A stretch of DNA of 62,002 bases from an uncultured Butyrivibrio sp. Lineage in GTDB: Bacteria > Bacillota > Clostridia > Lachnospirales > Lachnospiraceae. The stretch spans positions 1-62,002 of the forward strand of contig CAMORK010000006.1 of the NCBI GenBank assembly GCA_946623755.1, written 5' to 3'. Shown here piece after piece: positions 9,337 through 19,784 of the stretch. The notes beneath the pieces were generated by a model. It was given only the letters and a program-made list of their open reading frames with translations. It did no database searches and had not been told where the DNA came from. Both the position numbers and the translations under genes were made by a program. The first letter of the stretch is position 1. Each line of letters opens with the position of its first letter.

Positions 9337-9413
9337 AATATCCATCTCCTCTAAACTTATAATTTTTGTTCACTTAGCTATTATATGTTGATATTTGTAC
9401 ATTTGTAAACTTT

Positions 9414-9872
9414 TTAACGAGCAAAGTGTGTCACCACACTATCATAAAATGGAATAAGCCTTGCAAAAACATTGCCGTGAAAATACACCATAGGCTCTTT
9501 TCCCGGAAAAACATGTGTCATTCTCCATATGTAGATTCCTATAGTGATAAGGCAAACAGCCATCACAGGATATCGAAGAACTGTCGTGCTCCCTCCCTGC
9601 ACATAGCGCCTTGTGAAAAATGCCACTGCAAGTGCCACCCATAACGGGTATGACGGATTGTATTCCAGAGCCTTTATGGGGTGCAGCGTAATAAGATTGA
9701 AAAGAGCTCTTGTAAGCCCGCATCCGGGACAGGGAAATCCCGTCATTATCACCACAGGGCAGAATCTGTGAAAAATGATTTCTGCCAGCACCCAAAGTAT
9801 AGCAATAGCAATTATCGGTGCTCTGTTATCCCGCAAATCTTTTATTATCCGCATAAATACTGTCTTTACCAT
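9414..9872 (-). CDS. DUF2752 family membrane protein
   Basis: 152 residues with three to four transmembrane segments and the family signature C-P-G-C-G-L-T-R-A near residues 48-56. Function of the family is unknown. It sits in the insertion between tig and clpP. GTG or ATG starts a few codons downstream are possible. Confidence 0.8.
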   Translation of the reverse strand: MVKTVFMRIIKDLRDNRAPIIAIAILWVLAEIIFHRFCPVVIMTGFPCPGCGLTRALFNLITLHPIKALEYNPSYPLWVALAVAFFTRRYVQGGSTTVLRYPVMAVCLITIGIYIWRMTHVFPGKEPMVYFHGNVFARLIPFYDSVVTHFAR

Positions 9873-9909
9873 AGTAATTCAAATATACAGCAGACAGACT
9901 TTATTTTCA

Positions 9910-10713
9910 TCAGTTTTTCATGAAGAAGTCATATATTCTTTTGCGATAGTCAGGGGCCGTATCAAAGGCAGCATGACCATATCCGTTGTACATATAAAGA
10001 GCGCAGTCGGTTCTGTTATCGAGCTTTTCTGCAATCTCCATGGATGCGTCACTGTCCAGCACCTCGTCGTCAAATACACCGATGACCAAAACCGGGCACT
10101 TTATCTTCTCAATCTCATTAGTTACATCGAAATCTTTTATAGCTTCAGCAAGAATTGAAAACTTCTCGAGTTCGCGCTCTTTTACTGTTTCTGCCACATC
10201 ATTAAAATAATCCTTGTATTGTTCATAAACTGCAGACGGATAGACCTCTTTTCCAAAGTTCTGATACAGCTCCTTAGGGTCCTTTTCCTTTGCAAGTTCT
10301 ATCCAGTGATCGATAACGCCTCTCTGCTCAGGCTTAACGTGTGATGATGTAGAACCAAGAACAAGCTTTTTTACCAGCTCAGGATACTTGATAGCTATGG
10401 CCATAGCTATCATTCCGCCCTGAGATGCACCGAAGAGGTAAACATCTTTTAAGCCCAGTTCCTTCATTGCCTCTGCTGTATCATCCGCCATGTCGTATAT
10501 TGAATAACCATCAGATACTTCGTATTTTCTGTCAAAAAGATATGTGGTAAAATCACTGCCCATCATTGCATAGCTCGCTTCCACAGCCTCTTTTGCCTTT
10601 ATGACACTCTGAACACTAAGCCCCGGCAATATCACAAAAGTCCTGCTTCCAAAGCCAAACTTGCAATAGCCCATCTCAAAATCTTCTGTCCAAATCATAC
10701 CTGTTTCTGCCAT
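9910..10713 (-). CDS. alpha/beta-hydrolase fold protein
   Basis: 267 residues. The nucleophile elbow is G-A-S-Q-G-G (near residue 96), a probable acid lies in V-F-D-D-E-V, and the catalytic His is in Y-G-H-A-A-F-D. The lid region is short and charged. The closest general resemblance is to small esterases and peptidase-S33-like enzymes; substrate cannot be told. Transcribed alone or from the gap after tig. Confidence 0.8.
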   Translation of the reverse strand: MAETGMIWTEDFEMGYCKFGFGSRTFVILPGLSVQSVIKAKEAVEASYAMMGSDFTTYLFDRKYEVSDGYSIYDMADDTAEAMKELGLKDVYLFGASQGGMIAMAIAIKYPELVKKLVLGSTSSHVKPEQRGVIDHWIELAKEKDPKELYQNFGKEVYPSAVYEQYKDYFNDVAETVKERELEKFSILAEAIKDFDVTNEIEKIKCPVLVIGVFDDEVLDSDASMEIAEKLDNRTDCALYMYNGYGHAAFDTAPDYRKRIYDFFMKN

Positions 10714-10815
10714 TTTCTTTCCCTCCTAGCCTTTAAACACTAAAATTTGGCACTTACTTCCTGATCTTGATGGTAGCAAAGGATCTGTCACAATCGTATC
10801 ACACATATGGGCAGC

Positions 10816-10849
10816 AAAAAAGCGCCACAGACATATTGCCTGTGGCGCT
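10816..10849 (-). terminator. intrinsic terminator of tig
   Basis: 10-bp perfect stem AGCGCCACAG / CTGTGGCGCT with a 9-nt loop, followed on the minus strand by TTTTTT. Located 28 nt after the trigger factor stop. Confidence 0.93.
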
Positions 10850-10877
10850 CATTATTTCATCATTCAGAATCTGAGGA

Positions 10878-12332
10878 TTAAGCCTCTTCCTCTGTCTTCT
10901 TCTTTCTTGTTGTTCTCTTTGGCTTCTCTTCACCTTCTTCAGCATCAGCCTTCTTGGTTGTTGTCTTCTTGGCTGCTGTCTTCTTGGGCTTCTCCTCACC
11001 ATCAGCTGCAGCCGCCTTCTTGGCAGTAGTCTTCTTAGCTGCCTTCTTGGCGCCTTCCTTAACGTTCTCTACAAGGAAGTCTGCTGCCTTCTGAACTGCA
11101 AGATCGCTCTTAAGCTGCTTCTTCTCAGCGTCTGACATCATCTCTTTGAGCTTCTCAACTTCCATTCTGTACTGGTGAGCCATGCTCTCAATCTCTGCAT
11201 CAACATCTGCATCAGAAACCTCGATCTTCTCAGCCTCTGCAACTGCCTCAAGAACAAGTCTTGACTTGATTCTCTCGATAGCCTGTGGCTTAACCTGTGC
11301 AAGCATCTGATCTACTGATCCGCCTGTGTACTTAAGGTACTGATCCATTTTCATGCCCTGCATCTGAAGTCTCTGAGCAAACTCATTGACCATCTGTCTC
11401 TGCTGGGTCTCAACCATAGCCTCAGGAAGCTCCATCTCAGAGTCCTCGATGACAGCTCTTACAACTGCATCTTCTCTCTTAGCCTTCTCATCAGCTGCCT
11501 TCTTCTCTTCAAGCTTCTTCTTAACATCTTCCTTGTACTCAGCTACTGTATCAAAGCCTGCATCTGATGCAAACTCATCGTTGAGCTCAGGAAGTTCTTT
11601 TGCTCTGATTGAATTAACCTTGCACTTGAAGGTTGCATCCTTGCCTGCAAGATTCTCTGCCTGATAATCCTCAGGGAACTTAACGTTTACGTCACCTTCC
11701 TGACCGATCTCAAAGCCTACAAGCTGCTCTTCGAATCCGGGAATGAATGCACCCGAACCGATTGTAAGAGGATAATCTGTTCCCTTGCCACCGTCAAATG
11801 CAACACCGTCAACAAATCCCTCGAAATCAAGAGAAACTGTATCGCCGTCCTTAACTGCTCTGTCAGTAACGTCGATTGATCTTGCATTCATGTTTCTCTG
11901 CTTGTCGATCTCAGCATCAACCTCGTCATCTGTTACATCGAGGTCCATCTTCTCTACTTCGATTCCCTTATATTTTCCAAGCTTAACAGGTGGCTTAAGT
12001 GCTACCTCAGCAGTGAATACGAAATCCTTACCTGCCTCAAGCTCCTCAACATCAATCTTAGGTGAAGAAACAACATCCTCGCCGCACTCTTCAACAGCCT
12101 TAGGATACTCTTCCTCGATAAGATCGTTGGCAGCATCCTCATAGAATACTCCCTTGCCGTACATCTGCTCGATCATCTTACGAGGAGCCTTACCCTTACG
12201 GAATCCGGGTATCTGGATCTTGTTCTTGTTCTTCTGGTATGCTTTCTCAATAGCCTTCTCAAGCTGATCTGCAGAAACTGAGATCTTAAGCTTGGCCATG
12301 TTGTTTTCAAGCTTCTCAACTGTTACGCTCAT
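10878..12332 (-). CDS. tig: trigger factor with lysine-rich C-terminal tail
   Basis: 484 residues from ATG 12332 (AAAGGAG 8 nt upstream). The ribosome-binding signature G-F-R-K-G-K-A-P-R, the FKBP-type PPIase domain (around 160-245) and the C-terminal chaperone arms are all present. The usual length is about 430. The extra ~60 residues (425-484) are Lys/Ala/Thr blocks alternating with acidic E-E-K-P units, like a histone H1 tail. Ribosome-bound chaperone for nascent chains. It is separated from clpP by about 2.8 kb of unrelated genes. Confidence 0.95.
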   Translation of the reverse strand: MSVTVEKLENNMAKLKISVSADQLEKAIEKAYQKNKNKIQIPGFRKGKAPRKMIEQMYGKGVFYEDAANDLIEEEYPKAVEECGEDVVSSPKIDVEELEAGKDFVFTAEVALKPPVKLGKYKGIEVEKMDLDVTDDEVDAEIDKQRNMNARSIDVTDRAVKDGDTVSLDFEGFVDGVAFDGGKGTDYPLTIGSGAFIPGFEEQLVGFEIGQEGDVNVKFPEDYQAENLAGKDATFKCKVNSIRAKELPELNDEFASDAGFDTVAEYKEDVKKKLEEKKAADEKAKREDAVVRAVIEDSEMELPEAMVETQQRQMVNEFAQRLQMQGMKMDQYLKYTGGSVDQMLAQVKPQAIERIKSRLVLEAVAEAEKIEVSDADVDAEIESMAHQYRMEVEKLKEMMSDAEKKQLKSDLAVQKAADFLVENVKEGAKKAAKKTTAKKAAAADGEEKPKKTAAKKTTTKKADAEEGEEKPKRTTRKKKTEEEA

Positions 12333-12377
12333 TTTAGTATCTCCTTTATTATAATGCTGAATTACCCGTCCGGGCAC

Positions 12378-12418
12378 AGTCGCTAAAAGATTATATCACA
12401 GCGACTAAAAATAATCCA
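12378..12418 (-). promoter_or_regulatory. tig promoter with flanking inverted repeat
   Basis: Minus-strand TGGATT (12413-12418), 17 bp, TATAAT (12390-12395). A 7-bp inverted repeat AGTCGCT (12378-12384) / AGCGACT (12400-12406) brackets the -10 box, so a regulator could bind there, or the transcript start could fold. Confidence 0.6.
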
Positions 12419-12424
12419 TATTTT

Positions 12425-13357
12425 TTATAAAAACATTCCCAAACCGAATATAAAATACAAAAGTCCAAGCTCAGCAATGAGCACCAGACCCATAAAAATC
12501 GGAACGGCTATGTTTATAACCTTTGTTACGCCTCTGGTTCTTTTACCGTCAACGATCTGATATACGCTGTAGGGAACAGCCCCCAGGATGCCCATAATTG
12601 CAAAGGCGGGAAATGTTATGAAGAAAAGAGCTATCGATCCCACCTTGATTTTTTCCTTCTGGCCGTCAAACCAGGCCCTGAAAAAAGTGTAGGCAAAGCT
12701 GAAAAAGAAACCGATCACAAGACCTCTCAGCCCTGCAAACAGGGTATTCATCGGATCAAACATGCCACGTCCAAAAAATATGCCATCAATGCTATTTATC
12801 ATTCCCAAAATCGCAAAAGCTACTGCAAAGTATCCCTGAGTCCTGAACCTGTCTTTTAACTGAGTTTTGTTCCTTGAGAGAGCACCTTTTGCTTCCTGGG
12901 GGCGATAAAACTTCTCGGCGTTCTTTCTCTGCTCATTTCGCTCCGCAGCTTCCTGATCTGCTTTCTTCTGCGCCAACTCAGCAGCTGTCATATCAGTGCT
13001 TCTTGCCTGCAAAAAGGCTATAAGTTCTTCCTTGTTTCCCTCAATATAGGAATCATTTTTGATGGTAAGGATAAGGCTCTTTTCATGTGAACAGATAAAA
13101 TCATAATCTTCACCTGCATAAAATTTCACTGATTTATTAAGCGGTAAAAAGACATCTTTAAACACACCTTCTGCTCCGGTCACGGTATACCTTACCTGTT
13201 TATCATCGGCAATAAGGCTGCAGGTCACATCACCGTCGAGATATGAAGGATTCAATAGATTCTCACACCCTATAAGTTCCTTGCTGCCGATCTTTGCAAG
13301 CTCTTTCTGAGCATCATTTATTACGCTCTCTTCAAGAGAAAATGTATTTTTAATCAT
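12425..13357 (-). CDS. membrane protein of unknown function
   Basis: 310 residues. The soluble N-terminal half (1-130) is beta-rich, followed by a charged Lys/Glu linker (130-165) and four or five transmembrane segments in the C-terminal half. I do not recognise the family. It is encoded just upstream of tig, with its stop 7 bp from the tig -35 box, so it has its own transcript and probably reads through into tig. Confidence 0.7.
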   Translation of the reverse strand: MIKNTFSLEESVINDAQKELAKIGSKELIGCENLLNPSYLDGDVTCSLIADDKQVRYTVTGAEGVFKDVFLPLNKSVKFYAGEDYDFICSHEKSLILTIKNDSYIEGNKEELIAFLQARSTDMTAAELAQKKADQEAAERNEQRKNAEKFYRPQEAKGALSRNKTQLKDRFRTQGYFAVAFAILGMINSIDGIFFGRGMFDPMNTLFAGLRGLVIGFFFSFAYTFFRAWFDGQKEKIKVGSIALFFITFPAFAIMGILGAVPYSVYQIVDGKRTRGVTKVINIAVPIFMGLVLIAELGLLYFIFGLGMFL

Positions 13358-13581
13358 TTTTTGCTCCTATCTTTTGCTTATCAACCCTGCTATTTTACTA
13401 GAAAATTTCCACATATTAAAGAGCTACTTACATTTTGCGGAAATATTATCGCTATAAAGTTTATAAACATGCATATTTAAGCAAAAATTTACAATATTTT
13501 TATGCTTAAAGTTTTCTTCTTTTCGCGCAAAAGAATATAATATTTAGTATACGGATTATCAACACATCATGGAGGCGTGTT

Positions 13582-15606
13582 ATGGCAAAAGAAAAAAAGA
13601 CAAAGACAAAAACATCAAACAACATCAAGTTTTTCGACAGTATTAAGACAAGGCTCATAGCGGTCATGCTGCTTGTGACCATCATTCCGCTAATGGTGGC
13701 TATCATTGTGAGTTACAACACATCCACAGAAAAAGCAACAACTGATGCAATTGACTCCCTGGACTGGCAGGCCTGGTATATTGAGTCCGAATTCGAGACC
13801 ATAATACAAAAAAATATTGCAGCCATGCAGGCTATTGCAGCTGCACCCTCTACAAAGGCTTATTTTATAAATCCAAATGACCTGACTGCATCAGCCAAAG
13901 CCATGGCTTATCTTAACACAGTAGACAAATCCATGGATGATGGTAACATCTCAGTCCTTACGGGCACAGACGGAATGCAGCTTCTGCGCGCATCGGGTAA
14001 AGCTGTTGACGTTTCAAAAAGAGAGTATTTTACTCAGGCAATGGCAGGAAACACCTACGTATCCGATGTTATCACCTCAACTTCAACAGGTGCCCGTCAG
14101 GCTACGATTGCAACTCCAGTTCTTGGAGACGGCGGACAGGTAATAGGCATTGTTCAGCGAAACTACAGCATGGATGACCTTCATGCCCTTCTTTCAGCGG
14201 AGGCTGAAGACGGCTTCATATCTGACAGAGTTGGTATGGTAGCAGCAATGTCCACCATGGAAATTACTCCCGAAAACGAGAAAGATATCGATCTTTCAGG
14301 AGCTCCCTTCATGGGTTCTACAGAAGAGAGCGGACAGTATACTCAGACAGCAGGCGATGGTGAATCTATCATTTGCTGGGTAAAATCTCCCACGACCGGC
14401 TATGTAATAGCCTGCGCAGAGAGCGTAAAACAGATTAAGTCATCTGCAAGATCCGCCGCATTAATTGTGGTCATAATCGGCGTAGTAATGGCAATCGCAG
14501 CAGGTATTATCTCTTTCTTCATGTCAAAGGCATTTACAGAGCCCATCGGTGATGTTAACGAATCGCTCTCAGCTCTTGCTGACGGTAGATTTCAACCTGT
14601 TAAGAAACACCATGACAGAAAAGATGAATTTGGCGGAATGGTAAAAAGTACCAACACCGTTATTGAAAAGCTTGAAGATATTGTATCCCATATCAAGGCA
14701 TCTGCTTCAGACGTAGGAACCTCTTCAGAGGAACTTTCCGATATGGCCAACCAGATCTCGCAGACTGCTGAGGACGTTTCAAATGCAGTTCAGGAGATTG
14801 CTTCCGGAGCAACCCAGCAGGCAGACGAGATTCAGAGTGCTTCAGAAAACGTAGGAAAGATCGGTGATGCGGTAGGCGAAGTACAGACCTCCACAGGAAG
14901 CCTTTCAGATCTTGCCGGCAAGATGAAAGAAGCATCGGAAGTTTCCAGCTCATCCCTCGCTTCACTCCAGGATTCTTCAGCTGAGATGACAGCAAAGATC
15001 GATGATATTTCAAGAACCATCAGCGCAACTCAGGACGCTGTAACAAACATCAACGACAAGGTTGAGGGTATTGCTTCCATCGCAACACAGACCAACCTCC
15101 TCTCACTGAATGCTTCAATCGAGGCTGCAAGAGCAGGCGAAGCAGGAAAAGGCTTTGCGGTTGTTGCAGAAGAAATCGGCAAACTTGCTGATGATTCAAA
15201 GGCTATGGCAGACGATATCAGAAAAGAGATGGATGTGCTTCTTGAACAATCCAAGGCTGCAGTACAGGCTGCAGAAGATGTAAAGCAGGGCAACCAGGAT
15301 CAGCAGATAGCTCTCGGCGAGACGCTGAATGCAGTAAACGGAATGCTTGACGATATCAGCAGCACAGTAGGCGGCGTACAGCTCATCTCCCAGGGTGCTG
15401 ACACATGCGAATCATCAAAGAATGCAGTAGTAGATACCATGAGCGCTCTCTCAGCCATCTCCGAAGAGAACGCAGCTTCTTCAGAAGAGACAGGCGCATC
15501 CATGCAGGAGCTCTCAGCAACAGTTACAACCCTTGCCGGTTCTGCAAACAACCTGAAGGAAATTGCAGAACAGCTCAACAACGAAATGCAGTTCTTCAAA
15601 TCATAA
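13582..15606 (+). CDS. methyl-accepting chemotaxis protein (Cache-HAMP-MA), copy 1
   Basis: 674 residues. TM1 is near 25-47, an extracytoplasmic Cache-type sensor spans about 48-285, TM2 is near 292-316, then HAMP and a long methyl-accepting coiled coil with the conserved tip around [19 protein letters not shown] precedes ATG 13582. The paralogue 234 bp downstream has the same length and a nearly identical signalling half but a diverged sensor, indicating tandem duplication followed by ligand-domain divergence. No che genes lie in the window. Confidence 0.95.
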   Translation: MAKEKKTKTKTSNNIKFFDSIKTRLIAVMLLVTIIPLMVAIIVSYNTSTEKATTDAIDSLDWQAWYIESEFETIIQKNIAAMQAIAAAPSTKAYFINPNDLTASAKAMAYLNTVDKSMDDGNISVLTGTDGMQLLRASGKAVDVSKREYFTQAMAGNTYVSDVITSTSTGARQATIATPVLGDGGQVIGIVQRNYSMDDLHALLSAEAEDGFISDRVGMVAAMSTMEITPENEKDIDLSGAPFMGSTEESGQYTQTAGDGESIICWVKSPTTGYVIACAESVKQIKSSARSAALIVVIIGVVMAIAAGIISFFMSKAFTEPIGDVNESLSALADGRFQPVKKHHDRKDEFGGMVKSTNTVIEKLEDIVSHIKASASDVGTSSEELSDMANQISQTAEDVSNAVQEIASGATQQADEIQSASENVGKIGDAVGEVQTSTGSLSDLAGKMKEASEVSSSSLASLQDSSAEMTAKIDDISRTISATQDAVTNINDKVEGIASIATQTNLLSLNASIEAARAGEAGKGFAVVAEEIGKLADDSKAMADDIRKEMDVLLEQSKAAVQAAEDVKQGNQDQQIALGETLNAVNGMLDDISSTVGGVQLISQGADTCESSKNAVVDTMSALSAISEENAASSEETGASMQELSATVTTLAGSANNLKEIAEQLNNEMQFFKS

Positions 15607-15639
15607 ACCCGGTCAAACACGCTATAAATATACAAAAAA

Positions 15640-15672
15640 GAGCGTACAGTTTTTTGTACGCTCTCTTTTTAT
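15640..15672 (+). terminator. intrinsic terminator of chemoreceptor 1
   Basis: 8-bp stem GAGCGTAC (15640-15647) / GTACGCTC (15656-15663), then TCTTTTTATTT. It separates the two tandem receptors into independent transcripts. Confidence 0.9.
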
Positions 15673-15840
15673 TTAAGAAGGAAAGCCGCTCCCACCGCGA
15701 ATTCATCGTCATCACGCGAAAATGAATATATATTAAATGATTAAATTATTATTATATTTTCGTTTATCGCTGCTCTGTTTTTCGCACCGGGATATATAAT
15801 ATTAAGTGCATGAATTATCATAATATCATGGAGGCGCATT

Positions 15841-17865
15841 ATGACAAAAGAAAAGAAGTCTATCAAAAAAGAGAATCGTAGTGGTGTATCTTTTAGGGAC
15901 AGCATTAAAACCAAACTGATAACCATTATGATTCTGGTTGCTGCAGTTCCTTTGATCGTAGCAGTTACTGTAAGTTATATCACATCCTCAAACAAAGCCC
16001 TGGCAGATGCCCAGGACAGTCTGGAATGGCAGTGCTGGTACATTCAGGACAGATTCTTAAGGATCATCGACAACAACATGAATATGATCAGAAGCATCGC
16101 AGATGACCCCACTGTCATCCAGTATATTCTCGGAAGTGCCGGTATCCCGGAAGATGCAGTGCTCAGCAAACTTGCTGCCGTAGATGAGATAATGGCTGAC
16201 GGAGATGTTACCATCATCACAGGTGCTGACGGAATGCAGCTTCTTAGAAACAGCGGAAAACTCGTTGATGTAAAAGACAGAGAATACTTCCAGCAGGCTA
16301 TGGCAGGAAACCTCTATGTTTCAAACGTCATCAACAACAAGACCACAAATAAACGTATGGTTACCTTCGCCTGCCCCATCAAGGATGGCGATAATATAAT
16401 CGGTATTGTTCAAAGAAACTATGACCTGAACGGTTTCCACGAGCTTCTGGCTGAAGAAGCTGATGATGCCTTCCTGGTTGACAGAGACGGTCTTGTAGCA
16501 GCCCACTCCCAGTACGAGATTGGAGAAGGTGCTCACGAAGAGGAAAGCAGAGCAAAATCAGAGTTTATGACCTCCGGAAAAGATGAAGGTTTCTATTTTG
16601 TAGATACAGGTAAGGGCTACAAGGCATATGTTGCCTATGTAAAAGACCCTCTCACAAAGTTTACGGTCTGCGCAGCATCAAATGAAATGAAGGTAATGGC
16701 ATCTTCAATACAGGCTGCTATCGCTGTTATTATCGTCGGAGTAATTCTTCTTGCAATTGCTGTCGTTATATCTTTCATAATGGCAAAGAGTTTCACTGCT
16801 CCTATAGAGGCTGTAGGCAAATCTCTGACTGCACTCTCTGACGGACGTTTTGAAAAAGTAGAAAAGTACACATCCAGAAAGGATGAATTCGGAGCAATAT
16901 CCAAGGCTACCAACTCCGTAATTTCAACTCTGGAAGAAATAGTTACAGACATAAAAGAGTCTGCATCTTCCGTAGGTGTTTCATCTGAGGAACTCTCGGA
17001 TATGGCAAATCAGATCTCCCAGACAGCCGAGGACGTTTCAAACGCAGTTCAGGAGATTGCCTCAGGTGCAACCCAGCAGGCTGACGAAATCCAGAACGCA
17101 TCTGAAAATGTCGGACGGATTGGAGATGCAGTAGGCAATGTTCAGAGCTCCACAGGCAGTCTTTCAGACCTTGCAAGCAAGATGAAGGAAGCTTCCGAAG
17201 TATCCAGCAATTCTCTAGCATCTCTGCAGGATTCCTCATCAGAGATGACCGCTAAAATTGACGAGATCTCAAAGACTATCGGTGCTACACAGGATGCAGT
17301 AACAAATATCAACGACAAGGTAGAGGGAATCGCATCCATCGCCACACAGACAAACCTCCTTTCACTTAATGCTTCCATTGAGGCTGCAAGAGCAGGTGAA
17401 GCAGGAAAAGGCTTTGCGGTTGTTGCTGAAGAGATTGGTAAACTTGCCGATGATTCAAAGACAATGGCTGATGATATCAGAAAAGAGATGGATATCCTAC
17501 TTGAGCAGTCCAAGGCTGCAGTTCAGGCTGCAGAAGATGTAAAGCAGGGCAACCAGGATCAGCAGATTGCTCTGGGCGAGACATTAAATGCCGTAAACGG
17601 TATGCTGGGAGATATCAACAGCACAGTAGGCGGCGTGCAGCTTATCTCCGATGGCGCAAACACCTGCGAAACATCCAAGAACGCAGTTGTTGATACCATG
17701 AGTGCACTCTCTGCTATTTCCGAGGAGAACGCAGCTTCTTCCGAAGAGACCGGCGCTTCCATGCAGGAACTCTCCGCAACAGTTACAACCCTTGCAGGTT
17801 CAGCCAACAACCTGAAGGAGATCGCAGAAAAGCTCAATAAGGAAATGGAATTCTTCAAGTCATAA
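15841..17865 (+). CDS. methyl-accepting chemotaxis protein (Cache-HAMP-MA), copy 2
   Basis: 674 residues with the same domain order as copy 1. From the end of HAMP (about residue 370) to the C-terminus it is almost identical to copy 1, including the signalling tip and the final F-F-K-S. Residues 50-285 (Cache sensor) differ strongly. The start context (ATCATGGAGGCG before ATG 15841) is also conserved, so the duplicated unit included the leader. Confidence 0.95.
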   Translation: MTKEKKSIKKENRSGVSFRDSIKTKLITIMILVAAVPLIVAVTVSYITSSNKALADAQDSLEWQCWYIQDRFLRIIDNNMNMIRSIADDPTVIQYILGSAGIPEDAVLSKLAAVDEIMADGDVTIITGADGMQLLRNSGKLVDVKDREYFQQAMAGNLYVSNVINNKTTNKRMVTFACPIKDGDNIIGIVQRNYDLNGFHELLAEEADDAFLVDRDGLVAAHSQYEIGEGAHEEESRAKSEFMTSGKDEGFYFVDTGKGYKAYVAYVKDPLTKFTVCAASNEMKVMASSIQAAIAVIIVGVILLAIAVVISFIMAKSFTAPIEAVGKSLTALSDGRFEKVEKYTSRKDEFGAISKATNSVISTLEEIVTDIKESASSVGVSSEELSDMANQISQTAEDVSNAVQEIASGATQQADEIQNASENVGRIGDAVGNVQSSTGSLSDLASKMKEASEVSSNSLASLQDSSSEMTAKIDEISKTIGATQDAVTNINDKVEGIASIATQTNLLSLNASIEAARAGEAGKGFAVVAEEIGKLADDSKTMADDIRKEMDILLEQSKAAVQAAEDVKQGNQDQQIALGETLNAVNGMLGDINSTVGGVQLISDGANTCETSKNAVVDTMSALSAISEENAASSEETGASMQELSATVTTLAGSANNLKEIAEKLNKEMEFFKS

Positions 17866-17888
17866 TCTCCTTTAAACCATATAGCAAA

Positions 17889-17928
17889 GGGCTTTGCTCT
17901 GATACATTGTCGGAGCAAAGCCCTTTTT
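17889..17928. terminator. intrinsic terminator of chemoreceptor 2
   Basis: 11-bp stem GGGCTTTGCTC (17889-17899) / GAGCAAAGCCC (17913-17923), then TTTTT on the plus strand. It lies between converging genes. Confidence 0.93.
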
Positions 17929-17967
17929 ATAAAGGTGTCAGTCTTTTCCTCTTATCCACCTGTGCCC

Positions 17968-18468
17968 TCACATTTTAAAAACGCCCTTTACCCTGGTCGT
18001 GATCAGATTTGCCACAAAGCCTATAAGGACTCCTGTTATGGTTCCGATCACTATCAAAAAAGGCAGATAATAAAGAAGGCTCTCTGTCTCCAAAACCAGC
18101 ATGGCTACTATAATCTGACCAATATTATGGAAAACACCGCCCAGGACACTTACTCCTGTAACTGAGAATCTGCCGGTCCTTTTGGCGATCAGCATTGCAC
18201 AAAGAGACAGGCCTGCTCCTGCCAGAGAATATAGCATCATCGAGAGATTACCAAAGGTAAGTCCCACCAGAACCACCCTTATGATGGAAAGTGAGATGGT
18301 TTCCTTTTCACCGACTGTATAGAGTGCCACCATGACCACGAGATTAGCCAGTCCCACCTTGGCACCCGGTATTCCTATATTAAGTGGCAGCATGTACTCA
18401 ATGTATGAGAGCACAAATGCCAGTGCCACAAAAAGCCCTAAAAAAGCTATCTTTCTGTTATTCATCAC
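17968..18468 (-). CDS. Gx transporter family membrane protein
   Basis: 166 residues, about five transmembrane helices, with G-x repeats such as G-I-P-G-A-K-V-G-L-A-N-L. This matches the Gx-transporter family, often annotated as heptaprenyl diphosphate synthase component I. It follows a NusG-II protein gene, a pairing common in Clostridia and seen near Rnf or ApbE genes. The transported substrate is unknown; flavin-related cargo is a guess from context elsewhere. Confidence 0.85.
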   Translation of the reverse strand: MMNNRKIAFLGLFVALAFVLSYIEYMLPLNIGIPGAKVGLANLVVMVALYTVGEKETISLSIIRVVLVGLTFGNLSMMLYSLAGAGLSLCAMLIAKRTGRFSVTGVSVLGGVFHNIGQIIVAMLVLETESLLYYLPFLIVIGTITGVLIGFVANLITTRVKGVFKM

Positions 18469-18488
18469 AAGCTGCTCCGGGGTGCATA

Positions 18489-18866
18489 CTAAAATGTCGC
18501 CCCATCAATTTCACTATCTTCGCCACCTTCTACCGTTACCACAACCTTGTTTGGAAGACACACTATTGATTCCTTAGAATACTTGATATGGTTGTGCTTA
18601 ACACAGATCTGATCGGGGCATGAGGCTTCTGTCACATCTGCATATCCGTCTGAAATGGTAAGGATGTTGTAGGATCCGTCCGGAAGCTCAATCCTCTCGG
18701 TCCTATCCTCATCCAGAGGATATGTACCATACACCTGACCATCTATCGTCACCACAACTTTCGCGGCATCTCTGGTGTTATTCATTTGCCATATCCTCAT
18801 TCCGACCGCTGTGAGCAATGCTGCTGCCAGCAAAACAGCGATGAGGATGATATCATTCTTTTTCAT
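18489..18866 (-). CDS. NusG domain II-containing anchored protein
   Basis: 125 residues: an N-terminal membrane anchor (about 7-26), then a small beta domain with the family signature A-S-C-P-D-Q-I-C-V-K-H and C-L-P-N-K-V-V-V. It belongs to the NusG-II family that accompanies Gx transporters. Extracytoplasmic location is inferred from the anchor. Gap to the Gx gene is 20 nt, so an operon. Confidence 0.85.
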   Translation of the reverse strand: MKKNDIILIAVLLAAALLTAVGMRIWQMNNTRDAAKVVVTIDGQVYGTYPLDEDRTERIELPDGSYNILTISDGYADVTEASCPDQICVKHNHIKYSKESIVCLPNKVVVTVEGGEDSEIDGATF

Positions 18867-18881
18867 TTATATTTACTGCGC

Positions 18882-19784
18882 TTATTTTACTCTGATAGTT
18901 ATGGCTTTATTGACGACTTCGATCCTGCTTTCTTTGTAAGCACCGCCAAATTCACCGTCTAAAGTCCATTCGACTTCGTCCTCAGAATAGAAGTTAGCCC
19001 ACTTTACCTGTTTAAAGGTGATATAGGGGTTACCTTCTTCTCTGGTGGCAAGAGCCGAAAGGATAGCATTAAACTCCGCAAGATTCTTGGGAGCTCTGAT
19101 AAGCATGAGCTCCATCTTTCCATCGTCCTGATGGATATCTGAATCCCCGAAAAGATTCATACCTCCTACAGAAGCAGAATTACTCATGGCGCCAAAAAGA
19201 TAGTCGCCCTCTTCACTTATGCCCTCGGCCTCAACCTTCATGTGAGTGCTGTAACCGATATTCTGCGGAAGTTCCGCAATGGCGCTGATGACATAGGCAG
19301 CATAACCAAGAACATTTTTCAGTTCCTGATCAGTGGCATAACTTACTTTGGAAAAAGCTCCAAAGGCCGCCACATAATTAAAGTAGCGGTCACCTATCCT
19401 GCCCACATCATACGTATACTCTTTTCCCAAAACAGCAATTTCAATAGCCTTGGAACGCTGGGCCGGAATGCCAAGTCCCCTGGCAAAATCATTGGTACTT
19501 CCCGCCGGCACATAAGCAAGGACAGGCTTTTTGTCCATGCCAATCATGGCACTCATCACATGGTTAAGCGTACCGTCGCCACCGCTGCACAGCACCATAT
19601 CTATCTTGCCGTCATACTGAGAAAGAAGTATCTCCGAAGAGAGCTCAGTTCCCGGAATTATTGGGAATACTATGGGCTCATATCCGTTCTCAGCCAGCTT
19701 TTTTACAATGTCATATGTATCATTGCCTGCTCTGCCCATTCCGGCAGATTTGTTGATTAAAACAAGTGCTCTTTTTCTCTTCAT
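18882..19784 (-). CDS. diacylglycerol kinase-family lipid kinase (YegS/BmrU-like)
   Basis: 300 residues with the catalytic glycine motif C-S-G-G-D-G-T-L-N (near residues 66-74) and the later G-S-T-N-D-F-A-R-G segment. Phosphorylates a membrane lipid alcohol such as diacylglycerol for phospholipid recycling. The start overlaps the folA stop by 4 nt (ATGA), showing coupling. Confidence 0.9.
   Translation of the reverse strand: MKRKRALVLINKSAGMGRAGNDTYDIVKKLAENGYEPIVFPIIPGTELSSEILLSQYDGKIDMVLCSGGDGTLNHVMSAMIGMDKKPVLAYVPAGSTNDFARGLGIPAQRSKAIEIAVLGKEYTYDVGRIGDRYFNYVAAFGAFSKVSYATDQELKNVLGYAAYVISAIAELPQNIGYSTHMKVEAEGISEEGDYLFGAMSNSASVGGMNLFGDSDIHQDDGKMELMLIRAPKNLAEFNAILSALATREEGNPYITFKQVKWANFYSEDEVEWTLDGEFGGAYKESRIEVVNKAITIRVK

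Noticed and set aside
9442..9923. overlapping ORFs opposite or beside DUF2752
   Set aside because: Low-complexity translations, no SD, shadowing a clear CDS.
13440..13560. sigma-28 (motility) promoter before the chemoreceptor
   Set aside because: Partial TAAA and GC-rich boxes could be found but spacing and consensus were too poor.
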